A stretch of 52,980 bases of DNA from Fidelibacterota bacterium. GTDB lineage: Bacteria > Fidelibacterota > Marinisomatia > SCGC-AAA003-L08 > D37C17. The stretch is from contig JACNLQ010000060.1 in the NCBI GenBank assembly GCA_014381415.1, positions 1 to 52,980 on the forward strand. Direction: 5' to 3'. The position numbers were made by a program, and so were the translations under genes. The notes below the pieces were generated by a model. The model did not search any database and had not been told where the DNA came from. It worked only from the letters and a program-made list of their open reading frames with translations. The stretch's first letter is position 1. Every line of letters starts with the position of its first letter. Shown here one piece after another: positions 34,943 through 43,749 of this stretch.

Positions 34943-36903
34943 TACATCGATTCCAATTTTATAGTGCAGGTAGAGGCGCTGTGAACCAGTTGACCGGGAG
35001 AGACCGATTGCCATACTACCCTCCCGGAAGTTCCAACCGGATTTATTAACAGTCCTAAATTCTTAGCTTCCTGAATGGTTTGCTTTAAGGTTTTTCCTAA
35101 AAAATTAGGCACTAAATTATTCTGCTTTTGGGCCACATTTGCTGTTGCCAGCATGGGAGCAAATTGATTTGAATTTGGAGTGTGAGCAAACTGAGGCATT
35201 TCTTTAGGGGTAACAGGAATAAATTCTTTATTGTTGATAATAAGTCTTTCAAATATTTCTTTTACGATGGGAGCTGCGGTTTCGTTCCCCCAATGATAGC
35301 CATATTTTGGAGAATCAACAGAAATTACACAGACATATTTGGGATTGTCAATGGGAAATACTGCCGCAAAGGAGGATATAAATTCTTTCTCTGAATATGA
35401 TCCGTTTATAAACTTTTCAGCTGTGCCTGTTTTTCCGCCAATTCGGAAGCCAGGAATTCGAGCTTTATTGGCAGTTCCATGGTTGACAACTTCTTCCATC
35501 ATGGTTAATAATAATTCTGAAGTCTGCGGAGTCATCACTTTTCTCACCGGTTTTGGCGAGTAATCTCTTTCTTCATAACCATTTCCAGAAATATTCTTTA
35601 TGATCCTTGCATTTGGTAAATAACCACCATTTGCTGCTGCGGAATAGGCCAGCGCAAGTTGCAGTGTATTAATTGAAATTTCCTGCCCAATTGAAACAAA
35701 GGGGCCGGAAAGTCGCGTCCATTCATTAAATTCACGCAACACTCCCGAAGCTTCACTGGGAAGGGGGACTCCTGTTCGAATTCCAAAGCCAAATTTCCGG
35801 GAATAATCATAAATATGCTGAGCTCCCATCTGATCAACCATTTTTGCTAAGCCAATATTGCTGGAATAAATGAAAATGTCAGACAAAGACAGATCCCCGT
35901 GGGGTTCATGATCATGAATAATTTTTGAGGGCAGGATTTGATACTCACCATTTTCACAGAAAAATTCATCATCTATGATAAATGATCCCGACTCTAAAGC
36001 TGCCGTCATTGAAATTAGTTTAAAGGTGGACCCTGGTTCATAAGTATCCGAAATGGTTCGGTTTAAGAATGTAGAAACATCGTAATTCCAAAATGCATTG
36101 GGATCAAAATCGGGTACTGATGCCATTGCAAGGATATCCCCGGTGAAGGGGTTGACAATCACACCATTTGCGGTCAATGCTCCGGACCGCTTCATGCCCT
36201 GCTTCAGTGCATCTAAGAGAATGGTTTGAATATTGGCATCAATTGTGAGCTGAATATCAGCACCATTTTCTACAGCGGGATGCTGATCTACAATAGCCTT
36301 CCGCAGTTTTCCATTAGCTGCTCGATTAAAAATAAGATTGCTGGTCTTGCCATTTAACAGGGGATCAAATTGTCGTTCAATTCCAAATTGTCCCTTATGG
36401 TCTTGGTCAACATAGCCAACCACCTGGCTTGCTAAATTATGAAAGGGATAAAATCTATTTGCCGAAACATCACATTGCAACCCCTTAGTTTCTTTCAATT
36501 TTTCCAAAATGGGCAGACATTGAGAGCGGTTTAAAGCTTTAGTTAAAGGAATATATTTTTTTCTTTTGGAGAGTAAGTCTTGATAAATATCAGCTGGCTG
36601 ACCGAATGTTTTAGAGAAAAGCCCTGCTATTGCATCCCTGTCAGCTTCTTTTTGAGTATTCACCCAAAAGGTATATGTTTTTATTGTTTCTGCTAATATC
36701 TGTCCGTTGCGGTCAGAGATGTATCCTCTATGCCCCTTAACCATGCGTTCGGTGAATCCTGCATCCAGGGTTATTTGACGAAGGTCAGAGGCTTGGATAG
36801 CTTGTATATAAAGCATTTTCCCTAATATTGCCACAGAGCAAATAAAAAATAATGAAGAAACAAATCGAACTCTAAATTGATAAAAACTATACAGGCGGGT
36901 CAT
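34942..36903 (-). CDS. ftsI: Septal transpeptidase FtsI (class B PBP) with C-terminal PASTA domain
   Basis: A 653-residue protein: short cytoplasmic end, one transmembrane helix (about 14-33), PBP dimerisation domain (about 55-200) and transpeptidase domain (about 240-570) with all active-site motifs: STFK (292-295), SSN (347-349) and KTGT (491-494). A PASTA domain (about 593-653: LVPNFLGKTLKQTI to the end) may bind peptidoglycan; PASTA is absent from proteobacterial FtsI but found in FtsI of Firmicutes and Bacteroidota. Four-base overlap with ftsL. Confidence 0.97.
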   Translation of the reverse strand: MTRLYSFYQFRVRFVSSLFFICSVAILGKMLYIQAIQASDLRQITLDAGFTERMVKGHRGYISDRNGQILAETIKTYTFWVNTQKEADRDAIAGLFSKTFGQPADIYQDLLSKRKKYIPLTKALNRSQCLPILEKLKETKGLQCDVSANRFYPFHNLASQVVGYVDQDHKGQFGIERQFDPLLNGKTSNLIFNRAANGKLRKAIVDQHPAVENGADIQLTIDANIQTILLDALKQGMKRSGALTANGVIVNPFTGDILAMASVPDFDPNAFWNYDVSTFLNRTISDTYEPGSTFKLISMTAALESGSFIIDDEFFCENGEYQILPSKIIHDHEPHGDLSLSDIFIYSSNIGLAKMVDQMGAQHIYDYSRKFGFGIRTGVPLPSEASGVLREFNEWTRLSGPFVSIGQEISINTLQLALAYSAAANGGYLPNARIIKNISGNGYEERDYSPKPVRKVMTPQTSELLLTMMEEVVNHGTANKARIPGFRIGGKTGTAEKFINGSYSEKEFISSFAAVFPIDNPKYVCVISVDSPKYGYHWGNETAAPIVKEIFERLIINNKEFIPVTPKEMPQFAHTPNSNQFAPMLATANVAQKQNNLVPNFLGKTLKQTIQEAKNLGLLINPVGTSGRVVWQSVSPGQLVHSASTCTIKLESM

Positions 36904-37205
36904 TCTGCATCTCCAATATAGACAATGAGAGATTCGGGAGAGGGAATGTGAAGCTGAAAGTTTACAGAGGCAATCTCTTCAATTCGATCCTGCCTAGAAA
37001 GGTTTTTAACATTTCCAGAAAGTACTTTCATTCGATTGAGATGAGTGGCACGGATATTTTCCAGATGGTAAATTTCGTTCCGTAGAAAAATGCATTCATT
37101 TTTCAGGGTAACCATACTGATAAAAACAACAACAGAAATCGTCACAAACCCAAAGAAGAACAGGAAATCGGATATTGATTTGTTCTTTTCAGGTTTGAGG
37201 GTCAT
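36900..37205 (-). CDS. ftsL: FtsL-like division protein
   Basis: A 101-residue bitopic protein. A cytoplasmic start of about 12 residues, a transmembrane helix (about 13-33, FLFFFGFVTISVVVFISMV) and a heptad-like coiled coil after it (LKNECIFLRNEIYHLENI) give the FtsL layout. Sequence alone is weak; position between rsmH and ftsI and the overlaps on both sides settle it. It forms the FtsQLB complex that activates FtsWI. Confidence 0.85.
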   Translation of the reverse strand: MTLKPEKNKSISDFLFFFGFVTISVVVFISMVTLKNECIFLRNEIYHLENIRATHLNRMKVLSGNVKNLSRQDRIEEIASVNFQLHIPSPESLIVYIGDAE

Positions 37206-38137
37206 CAGATTCTTTCTGCCACTCTTAATTTTGCGCTTCGGGATCGAGGATTATTTTTCAGCTCAACTTCTCCGGGGATGATTGCCTTCCGGGTGAGAAT
37301 TTTGAGGGAGGGAGTGGTATTACAAATACAGCGGGGATATTCCCGTGGACACACACAGGCTATAGCACATTCTTTATAAAATTGTTTCACGATTCTATCT
37401 TCCAGAGAATGAAAAGAAATAACAGCAATTCGCCCTCCAACCTTTAGCCATTGAGTAGAATTTGAAAGGGCATCCTTCAGCGATTCTAATTCATCATTTA
37501 TCTTGATACGTATTGCCTGAAATACCCGTGCCAGGGATTTATTTAAAAAACGGGGGTGCACGCATTTAGAAACAGCCTGCTTTAAATCAAAGGTGGTTTT
37601 CATGGTGCTGGACTGTGCCGCTTTGTATATCATTCGGGCTATTTTACGGCTATGGCGCTCTTCGCCATATTCTCGAATTATGTCACCAATTTCAGACTCA
37701 GCGCTATTGTTTAGAAAATCGTAGGCACTGTATTTCGCATTTGGGTTAAGCCGCATATCTAAAGGGGCATCTTCCTGAAAAGAGAAGCCCCTACGCCCTG
37801 TATTGAGTTGGCTGGAGGAGGTGCCAAGGTCAAATAAAATGCCTGTCAATGAATCCACTCCCAGAGTTTGGAGGAGGAAAGGATATTCCCTGTAGTTCCC
37901 GTTAAGGAGGGAATAAGAATTCCGGGGTGCCGACAAGCGTTTTTCAGTGTATTCCAGAGCATAGGGGTCAAGATCGATACCTATTAGTTGTCCTTTTTTT
38001 GAAAGTTTGGATAGCAGCGCTTCTGCATGACCGCCGAAGCCCACCGTTCCATCCAGATATATTCCGTCCGGGTCTGTGTATAGCCGGGAGATGGTTTCCT
38101 CTAGCAATACCGGAAGGTGAGGGAGGGCATGTTTCAT
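37205..38137 (-). CDS. rsmH: 16S rRNA (cytosine-1402-N4)-methyltransferase RsmH (MraW)
   Basis: A 310-residue SAM-dependent methyltransferase. HLPVLLEETI (6-15), YLDGTVGFGGHAEALL (motif I, 28-43), IGIDLDPYAL, ILFDLGTSSSQL (about 124-135), RGFSFQEDAPLDMRMN-type stretch and VISFHSLEDRIVKQF are all conserved. It methylates C1402 in the ribosomal P site. Five bases separate it from mraZ, and its stop overlaps the ftsL start. Confidence 0.97.
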   Translation of the reverse strand: MKHALPHLPVLLEETISRLYTDPDGIYLDGTVGFGGHAEALLSKLSKKGQLIGIDLDPYALEYTEKRLSAPRNSYSLLNGNYREYPFLLQTLGVDSLTGILFDLGTSSSQLNTGRRGFSFQEDAPLDMRLNPNAKYSAYDFLNNSAESEIGDIIREYGEERHSRKIARMIYKAAQSSTMKTTFDLKQAVSKCVHPRFLNKSLARVFQAIRIKINDELESLKDALSNSTQWLKVGGRIAVISFHSLEDRIVKQFYKECAIACVCPREYPRCICNTTPSLKILTRKAIIPGEVELKNNPRSRSAKLRVAERI

Positions 38138-38142
38138 TATGA

Positions 38143-38610
38143 TTAAAAATTAATTTCATTGGCTAAATCGTCAAAGCTGTTATCGTCCAATTCATCTGCT
38201 TTGGCATCCATTTGAGTAATAATTTCAGGGTCCCAAAGCTCAATTTTATTTATCATACCAATGACTGCCACTTCCTTTTTGATGCCAGAATATCCCAGTA
38301 ATGAATCGGGAATCTGAATTCTCCCTTGACCATCATATTGAACCGATGTGGCATAACGGGTAACCGAGCGCACAAAGCTTCTGTGACGGCCCCGAATTGA
38401 GCTGAGCTTACTCAGTTGCTCTTCCACTTTGCTCCAGTCTTCTAAGGGATATAAAACCAAGCATTTATCAAATCCTCGGGTAATAACAAAAGTCCGGTCG
38501 TTCACAGGGTCCAGTACCTTTCTAAACTTGGCTGGAATGTTCAACCGATTCTTGGTATCTAAAGAATTATGATACTCGCCGGTAAATGATATTTGTAGTG
38601 TATTCGTCAA
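38143..38610 (-). CDS. mraZ: Transcriptional regulator MraZ
   Basis: A 155-residue protein with two SpoVT/AbrB-like halves: FTGEYHNSLDTKNRLNIPAKFR (about 9-30) and the second repeat SVQYDGQGRIQIPDSLLGY (about 88-106). MraZ forms a ring that binds direct GTGGG repeats ahead of its own operon and represses it. Three such boxes lie within 70 bases upstream. The start codon is TTG. First gene of the cell-wall and division cluster. Confidence 0.96.
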   Translation of the reverse strand: MTNTLQISFTGEYHNSLDTKNRLNIPAKFRKVLDPVNDRTFVITRGFDKCLVLYPLEDWSKVEEQLSKLSSIRGRHRSFVRSVTRYATSVQYDGQGRIQIPDSLLGYSGIKKEVAVIGMINKIELWDPEIITQMDAKADELDDNSFDDLANEINF

Positions 38611-38644
38611 CTCTTATTCCGCATATAAAAGTTAGGGATAGTTA

Positions 38645-38690
38645 CCCACTCTCACCCACAATAATATCCTTATTCCCCACTACCATGCAA
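38645..38690 (-). promoter_or_regulatory. dcw operon promoter with three MraZ-binding boxes
   Basis: On the minus strand, TTGCAT (38690-38685), an 18-base gap and TATTAT (38666-38661) form a sigma-70-type promoter. GTGGG boxes lie at 38680-38676 (between -35 and -10), 38659-38655 and 38649-38645; the last two are exactly ten bases apart, one helical turn, and sit at the expected transcription start. This is the known MraZ operator design, so autorepression is likely. Confidence 0.8.
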
Positions 38691-38824
38691 GTAAAAGTTA
38701 GCGGTTTAAGATAAATTATTTTCTTCTTAGAGGGTTATTAGCAACCATGCCAAGGGCAGATAGGTAGAAGGACACAGATTAACTCAGAAAGAAAAACCAT
38801 ACCATTGCGAATTAATTTTAATGT

Positions 38825-38850
38825 TAGAGACACAGCATGCTGTGTCTCTA
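38825..38850. repeat. 26-bp perfect palindrome, copy 1
   Basis: Half-site TAGAGACACAGCA with its exact complement, centred between 38837 and 38838. A sister palindrome with the same outer arms but a different core lies at 39432-39459. Palindromes with a TAGAGACA arm are familiar as dispersed intergenic repeats in many bacteria (memory only). Confidence 0.85.
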
Positions 38851-38935
38851 CGGTTATAAAGACCCATCAAGCGGTTTATTGGAACTAGAAGGTAGGGAAT
38901 CCCTGAATTTGATAACCTGTTCAACCCTGCCGGGG

Positions 38936-38980
38936 TTGGACTGCGTCGATTTTACATTGACGCAGTCAATGTAGTCCAAA
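38936..38980. repeat. Hairpin repeat element with AGTCCAAA tail, copy 2
   Basis: Stem ACATTGA (38954-38960), loop CGCAG, stem TCAATGT (38966-38972), tail AGTCCAAA (38973-38980). TTGGACT at 38936-38942 pairs with AGTCCAA, closing an outer stem around the hairpin. Same loop and tail as copy 1 at 21270-21296. Confidence 0.65.
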
Positions 38981-39118
38981 GAAAATTTGGAGTTTGCTAA
39001 CCGTGTTAGCAAAATATTTTTATATGGAGTTAATCGACTGGGGTGATTTTATTGGAGAAGAATAATGAAATTAATCCACACTCCGCTGTGAGCTTATGGA
39101 AGTGAGGTAATTACACAC

Positions 39119-39168
39119 TGACTCCCCAATACGCTCCGCTACGGGGCAAGTAGTCAGCGTAGTCCAAA
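39119..39168. repeat. Structured repeat with AGTCCAAA tail, divergent copy
   Basis: TGACT near 39119-39123 pairs with AGTCA at 39152-39156; inner CCCC (39124-39127) pairs with GGGG (39142-39145). AGTCCAAA follows at 39161-39168. Shares only the tail and hairpin character with the two other copies. Confidence 0.45.
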
Positions 39169-39431
39169 AAAGGATAAATGGCAAATTGTACCAACAAACA
39201 ATGATTGTTAATGAGAAAATAATTAATCCCGACAATTTTTAAGAAAGATGGTTACCGATTTTTCTTTTCAAGGATTATTAAAGGGTGAATATGGGCGGTA
39301 TAACACACATAACCCTCAATTAGCCTGACCTCACGAACTGTTTGGATTTTTACAACATTATATAACCCATTAATTTCGTAAGCCATTACCCTTTAACCAG
39401 CTCTCAACTTGGTGGTGGAAATAATGTACCG

Positions 39432-39459
39432 GTAGAGACACGGTATGCCGTGTCTCTAC
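39432..39459. repeat. 28-nt palindrome, copy 2
   Basis: Arms GTAGAGACACGG and CCGTGTCTCTAC around TATG, with a single T:G pair in the core. Lies 16 bases beyond the stop of the rodZ-like gene, but lacks the T run of a terminator. Confidence 0.85.
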
Positions 39460-39474
39460 GATGGATGTAAAATA

Positions 39475-40488
39475 TTACTGCCTATAAAACCCCAAATACA
39501 ACTGAGATTTTTCAGCTTCGTAGGATCCCCGAACGGATAGCCCATCATCTGACAGAAAATTATCCAGTGGAATTTCGTTCAATTTTACCTTTATATGGGC
39601 ATTGCTCCAAAACTCAAAGTTAATGGTAGATTCAAAATTGAATTCAAATTCCCGTTCACCCTCAATAACTTCATTTATAAGTACAGTTTGAACTCCATCA
39701 GTTAATTTGCTCAGATTGAGCTTGGTTGCTTCCAAAGTGGTAATGGAAATTGTGTAGGGTGCAAAAAGTTTTAAAATATTGGTTGATTCCCTGTCTTTAT
39801 TCTCAACAAGAAAATCGTTGCTATTTAAGGGAAGTTGGTTGGGAAGGGTACTGGTTGTTGAGCTTGTGGAAACAGGCAGAATTGACGGCTCCCCTTGGAC
39901 AGGCTCAGGGGACACAGGTTTATCAATTATTGGACTTTTTTTTTCTACAGCACCAATGTCAGGATTGGTATCTTCTAAGGGTATAGTTTCAATGGGGGGC
40001 TCCGGTGCAGTATCTGGAGAAATAGTTTCAGTTGGAACAGGGGCTTTTTCTAACTCAATATTTTGTTCACTGGTTATTTGTCCTGCCCAGTATAATACGA
40101 GGAAAAGTCCAATAATTACAGCAGCACCTGTTGCAATTTTTTGAGGGGTAATTTGAGGTGGTGCTTCATTCTCAAAGTTTACATTTGGCTGAGCTTTTTC
40201 CTTGGCATCATTTGATTTTAAATCAATATCCATTTTCTTCTGAATAGTGCCTGTTGTGAGTAATTCATAATCTTCCAGGGCTTTAGTAGAATCAGCTCCA
40301 ATAAATTCGGCGTATGCCCTCAAAAATAAACGCATATACACCGTAGGTAAAACGGTAAAATCACCAGATTCAATGGCTTGAATATATTTAGGGTTTATTT
40401 TGGTAAAATCGCAGATTTCGGAAATCTCAATATTTTGAGATTCTCTATGTGATTTTAATGCGTCAAAAAATGCTTCAGTGCTTTTCAT
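39475..40488 (-). CDS. RodZ-like HTH membrane protein
   Basis: A 337-residue protein. An N-terminal HTH_25 domain (about 5-75: LKSHRESQNIEISEICDFTK, YIQAIESGDF, YMRLFLRAYAEFIG), a linker, one transmembrane helix (about 118-136), a Pro/Thr/Ser-rich periplasmic linker (about 140-225) and a C-terminal beta domain of DUF4115 type (about 235-337). This is the RodZ layout; RodZ links MreB to cell-wall synthesis and controls rod shape. It follows maf by 15 bases in the same operon. No mreBCD genes are in view. Confidence 0.85.
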   Translation of the reverse strand: MKSTEAFFDALKSHRESQNIEISEICDFTKINPKYIQAIESGDFTVLPTVYMRLFLRAYAEFIGADSTKALEDYELLTTGTIQKKMDIDLKSNDAKEKAQPNVNFENEAPPQITPQKIATGAAVIIGLFLVLYWAGQITSEQNIELEKAPVPTETISPDTAPEPPIETIPLEDTNPDIGAVEKKSPIIDKPVSPEPVQGEPSILPVSTSSTTSTLPNQLPLNSNDFLVENKDRESTNILKLFAPYTISITTLEATKLNLSKLTDGVQTVLINEVIEGEREFEFNFESTINFEFWSNAHIKVKLNEIPLDNFLSDDGLSVRGSYEAEKSQLYLGFYRQ

Positions 40489-40503
40489 AATAGGGGGGTC
40501 AAA

Positions 40504-41100
40504 TTAAGATGATTCTGAAAGACTGTCCAATAAATTAATCCCCAGTTTTTTTAATTCCTGGTAAAAGCGTGATATGGGAAATCCAACCACATTATCGTAA
40601 CAGCCTTTTATCTCTTTTACAAATACTGCGCTCCAGTCTTGAATGCCATATGAACCGGCTTTATCATAAGGTGGACAGGACTCAATATAATGGGTGATAT
40701 CTGCCTCTTCAAGCTCTCGAAAGGTGACCATGGTAATTTCAGCAAAAAGATGATGAATATTTTTTTCAACATTTTTAAGGCAGACACCGGTATAAACCTG
40801 GTGGGTTTTTCCACTGAGTTGTTCCAGCATATTCTGAGCTTGGGCTTTATCATCTGGTTTTCCCATAATTAGATCATCCAAAACCACTATGGTATCGGCA
40901 CCAATGACCCAATCATTGGGATAGTGCTGGCTAATATCATTTGCCTTCAGTTCTGCCAACGCGGTGCAGTAGGTTTCTGGGCTTCCGTCAGGGGGAATTA
41001 TAGATTCGTCCACATCAGGAAGGATGATGTCGAAGGGGGTTTGCAGGCGAAGGAGTAATTCTCGTCGGCGGGGGCTGCTAGATGCTAAAATAAACTTCAT
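40504..41100 (-). CDS. maf: Maf family nucleoside triphosphate pyrophosphatase
   Basis: A 198-residue protein with LASSSPRRRELL (5-16), the substrate-gripping start of Maf, VIGADTIVVLDD (65-76, catalytic Asp69), GKPDDKAQAQNML and the SCPPYDKAGSYGIQDW stretch (about 144-159). Maf proteins hydrolyse dTTP/UTP or modified nucleotides and can slow septum formation. Four-base overlap with the C25 peptidase gene upstream. Confidence 0.95.
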   Translation of the reverse strand: MKFILASSSPRRRELLLRLQTPFDIILPDVDESIIPPDGSPETYCTALAELKANDISQHYPNDWVIGADTIVVLDDLIMGKPDDKAQAQNMLEQLSGKTHQVYTGVCLKNVEKNIHHLFAEITMVTFRELEEADITHYIESCPPYDKAGSYGIQDWSAVFVKEIKGCYDNVVGFPISRFYQELKKLGINLLDSLSESS

Positions 41101-43613
41101 TCTACTTTGGCTAATTTAAAGATATCTTCAAATACATTCTTCCCATCTTTTTCAGCTTTTACATGATAAAAATAGGCACCGTTTGCGATAGCATTGCCCG
41201 ATTCACTTTTTCCATCCCATTTGATGGTGATAAATGACTCTATGGCGGTATGTTCTAGTTCCACCACTTTTTCACCCATAAGAGAATAAACCGTAATTGT
41301 GATATTTGCAGGAAAATCAGACACAAACATGGTGAAATGGGTACCCTCTGAAAATGGATTTGGGAATGGATAGACTTTACTGAGCAAAAGTTCACTTTTT
41401 TGAGGAGTTCCGAGAATATCAAAATTGAGGTCAATGGTGGATCGATTGTTTACCCCATCCCAGGCCTCCAGGTAAAAGTGAAAACTACTGGGAGAATCTC
41501 CCAAATTAACCGGAATCTGAACCGTTCCTTCAGAACAGGATTCATAAATGAATTCGTCACCTGCGATTAAAGAAAGATCATCATCATTAAATGCATAACG
41601 GATTCCATGTCCAATGGATTCCATAAGGTTTATGCCGGAGCTGTCATCCAGGTTGATGGTCAAATCCACAGCAGGGATGATAGCGGAGCCTTCTATTAGA
41701 GGACTCCCATCCTGATATACAAAAATTTCCGGCCCGGTTTCATCATTGGAGGATGTTTCTGAGCCTAATATTGAGATATCCGAAATAAATTGAATTTTAC
41801 CATCAAAGCCATTGTCATCTTGATACATGTGGATGGTTGCTGTACAACCATTGCATGTTCCGGCATCAATGGGTATGCGGAAACAAATTTGGCTGCTGTC
41901 TGAATTCATTTGAGCATATACAGCTCCCGGAATGGTATATAAAAGGCTATCATCTCCAAAGGAAAGCTCGGTTTCATTTTCCCGAATAAGGAGTGTAGAA
42001 TTGTTTCCTGATAACGTGAGCGAAATTGTTTGTTCTTCAACCAGTTGAATGGATGTAGGTGGATTTGGTACAATATCTTCTGAAATTGTTGGAAAGGGTA
42101 ATCGCAAAGCAGGGTCACCAAAGGTATGAAATTTATGATAACTGCCATTTTTCGCATTGCGTACAAGCTCCCCCAATCGCTCTGAAGAATTGCCTTTTAT
42201 GATACTCTGAATAATTCCAAATAAGTTATTTAAATAAGTGCTGTTTTTGGTATATCCTATTGCATCGGTAGTAGCAACCAAGGCAATGGCGCCATCTTCC
42301 TTAAATAGGAGTGCTTCCATAAAAGAATTCTCGCCATTGTATTTTCCAAATGAGCAGGTGCCGGCTATCCAAATTGCCAGTTTATTATCATCTGCTTGAA
42401 TAAGAGGAAGATCTCGAGATTTAGAAATAAGTTTCTCTCCTGCCCAGGTCTCTGGATCGCCATGGCCGATATAATTAATGAGGGCCACACCGTTATTAAT
42501 GGTGCGAATCAAATCCCCCGTAAGGTCCGGGTAGGCGCAGCCTGAACTGGTTTGCTGCAGTCCATAATGAACCCCATAAAATGGAAGAATGGGAAGTTTC
42601 TTCATGGAATCGTAAATATCATCCGAATTAACTGTATGACTGCTTTCTCCATTATCAAAGGAGCATGAGCGGTACATATCATCAGCTACAAGTGCTACCT
42701 TGCTGCGCCAAATACCTGAGGTGGGGCGGAGTGTATAATTTTTTATTTTTTCCACAATGGTCCAGGCATCATTCTCATTACTCACCGGAATTCGCCCGCT
42801 GTAAAGCTTGGGATCTCCATTAAAGATATTGTCATCATCATCTGTGGAATAAAAGTCATCAGATGGGTACCCATTATCAAAAATGGGAGGGATGTCAATT
42901 TCATCTCCAAATAAAAGGAGAAATTTCAGATCAGGCTGAATTTGGTTCATTATGTATTCCCGAATTTCATGATCAGTGGCATCTGTAGCAATATTTTCCA
43001 CTATGACCACTTTTGTATTCAGCCGAAAACCTACCTCAACAGAATCAGTATGCATGTCTGCCAAAGCCTGTGCTGCAGATGCAAATAGGCTCGATGTAAT
43101 GATGAGATATTCAGTCTCATTTGAGAAAGATCTGTGCAATTCGTTTTCATTCCCATTTAATAGATAGGGATGGCTGTAATTAACTGGGAAATCGATAGGC
43201 TTTGCTGAAATACTAATATTCCCTGATGTTAGTACTTCAATTTGATTGTCAATAATTCGCCAGGGAGTCACTTGGATATAAATTGTGGGGGTGCCTCTGT
43301 AATTTACCGGATCACTAATTTGAATAATATTTGGCAATATTAAATCATTATCGTTCCAACCAATAAAATCCCAGATGGGGTTTAGCAATTCTACCTGCAC
43401 CGATTCTCTGGAATCTGCAGCGACACGCCAATTTAAAATATCTACTTCTATTCCATTAATATCAAATGCAGAATTGGTTGCTGAATGTTCCCAATGCAGT
43501 GAGTTTATTTTTGGAGAATATTTAGGTGTAGCTGAGAAATTGTAGTTTTTCCCCAAGCAAAAGGATATAAAAATAAAAAATGCTATAAAAAGGTATTTTC
43601 GCAGGAAAAACAT
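41097..43613 (-). CDS. Gingipain-family (C25) cysteine peptidase with T9SS-type C-terminal domain, PorU-like
   Basis: About 838 residues from the ATG at 43613 (a TTG three codons earlier is possible). A signal peptide (1-21) leads to an N-terminal propeptide-like region. The C25 catalytic domain (about 165-520) carries the expected His (INYIGHGDPETW, His384) and Cys (WIAGTCSFGKYNGEN, Cys420), and FHTFGDPALRLPFP near 505. The C-terminal end (about 745-838: YPFPNPFSEGTHF, then ITITVYSLMGEKV, then WDGKSESGNAIANGAYFYHV) is a FlgD-like type A sorting domain read by the type IX secretion system. It may be the T9SS sortase PorU or a secreted gingipain-like protease. PorU is usually longer, so both remain open. 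Confidence 0.85.
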   Translation of the reverse strand: MFFLRKYLFIAFFIFISFCLGKNYNFSATPKYSPKINSLHWEHSATNSAFDINGIEVDILNWRVAADSRESVQVELLNPIWDFIGWNDNDLILPNIIQISDPVNYRGTPTIYIQVTPWRIIDNQIEVLTSGNISISAKPIDFPVNYSHPYLLNGNENELHRSFSNETEYLIITSSLFASAAQALADMHTDSVEVGFRLNTKVVIVENIATDATDHEIREYIMNQIQPDLKFLLLFGDEIDIPPIFDNGYPSDDFYSTDDDDNIFNGDPKLYSGRIPVSNENDAWTIVEKIKNYTLRPTSGIWRSKVALVADDMYRSCSFDNGESSHTVNSDDIYDSMKKLPILPFYGVHYGLQQTSSGCAYPDLTGDLIRTINNGVALINYIGHGDPETWAGEKLISKSRDLPLIQADDNKLAIWIAGTCSFGKYNGENSFMEALLFKEDGAIALVATTDAIGYTKNSTYLNNLFGIIQSIIKGNSSERLGELVRNAKNGSYHKFHTFGDPALRLPFPTISEDIVPNPPTSIQLVEEQTISLTLSGNNSTLLIRENETELSFGDDSLLYTIPGAVYAQMNSDSSQICFRIPIDAGTCNGCTATIHMYQDDNGFDGKIQFISDISILGSETSSNDETGPEIFVYQDGSPLIEGSAIIPAVDLTINLDDSSGINLMESIGHGIRYAFNDDDLSLIAGDEFIYESCSEGTVQIPVNLGDSPSSFHFYLEAWDGVNNRSTIDLNFDILGTPQKSELLLSKVYPFPNPFSEGTHFTMFVSDFPANITITVYSLMGEKVVELEHTAIESFITIKWDGKSESGNAIANGAYFYHVKAEKDGKNVFEDIFKLAKVE

Positions 43614-43749
43614 AGATATCAATTTAAAGTGGATTTAGTATTTAAACCTGCCCTATTGTTTGAATCCCATTATAAAAAAGTGATAAATTTATAATCTATT
43701 TTAGACGGGATATTTCCTACATTTCAAATTTTAACTTACAGGAGTAAAC

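Larger units (their letters stand above)
38691..39474. other. Repeat-packed non-coding spacer between dcw and rodZ-like operons
   Basis: About 780 bases without a credible gene. It contains a perfect 26-bp palindrome (38825-38850), an AGTCCAAA hairpin element (38936-38980), a related structured tract (39119-39168) and a second palindrome of the first type (39432-39459). No T-rich terminator was found for the rodZ-like gene, whose transcript enters this spacer from the right. Confidence 0.6.

Noticed and set aside
39432-39459. Palindrome after the rodZ-like gene as a rho-independent terminator
   Set aside because: There is no T run on the minus-strand side, and a sister palindrome lies far from any gene end; a dispersed repeat is the better reading.
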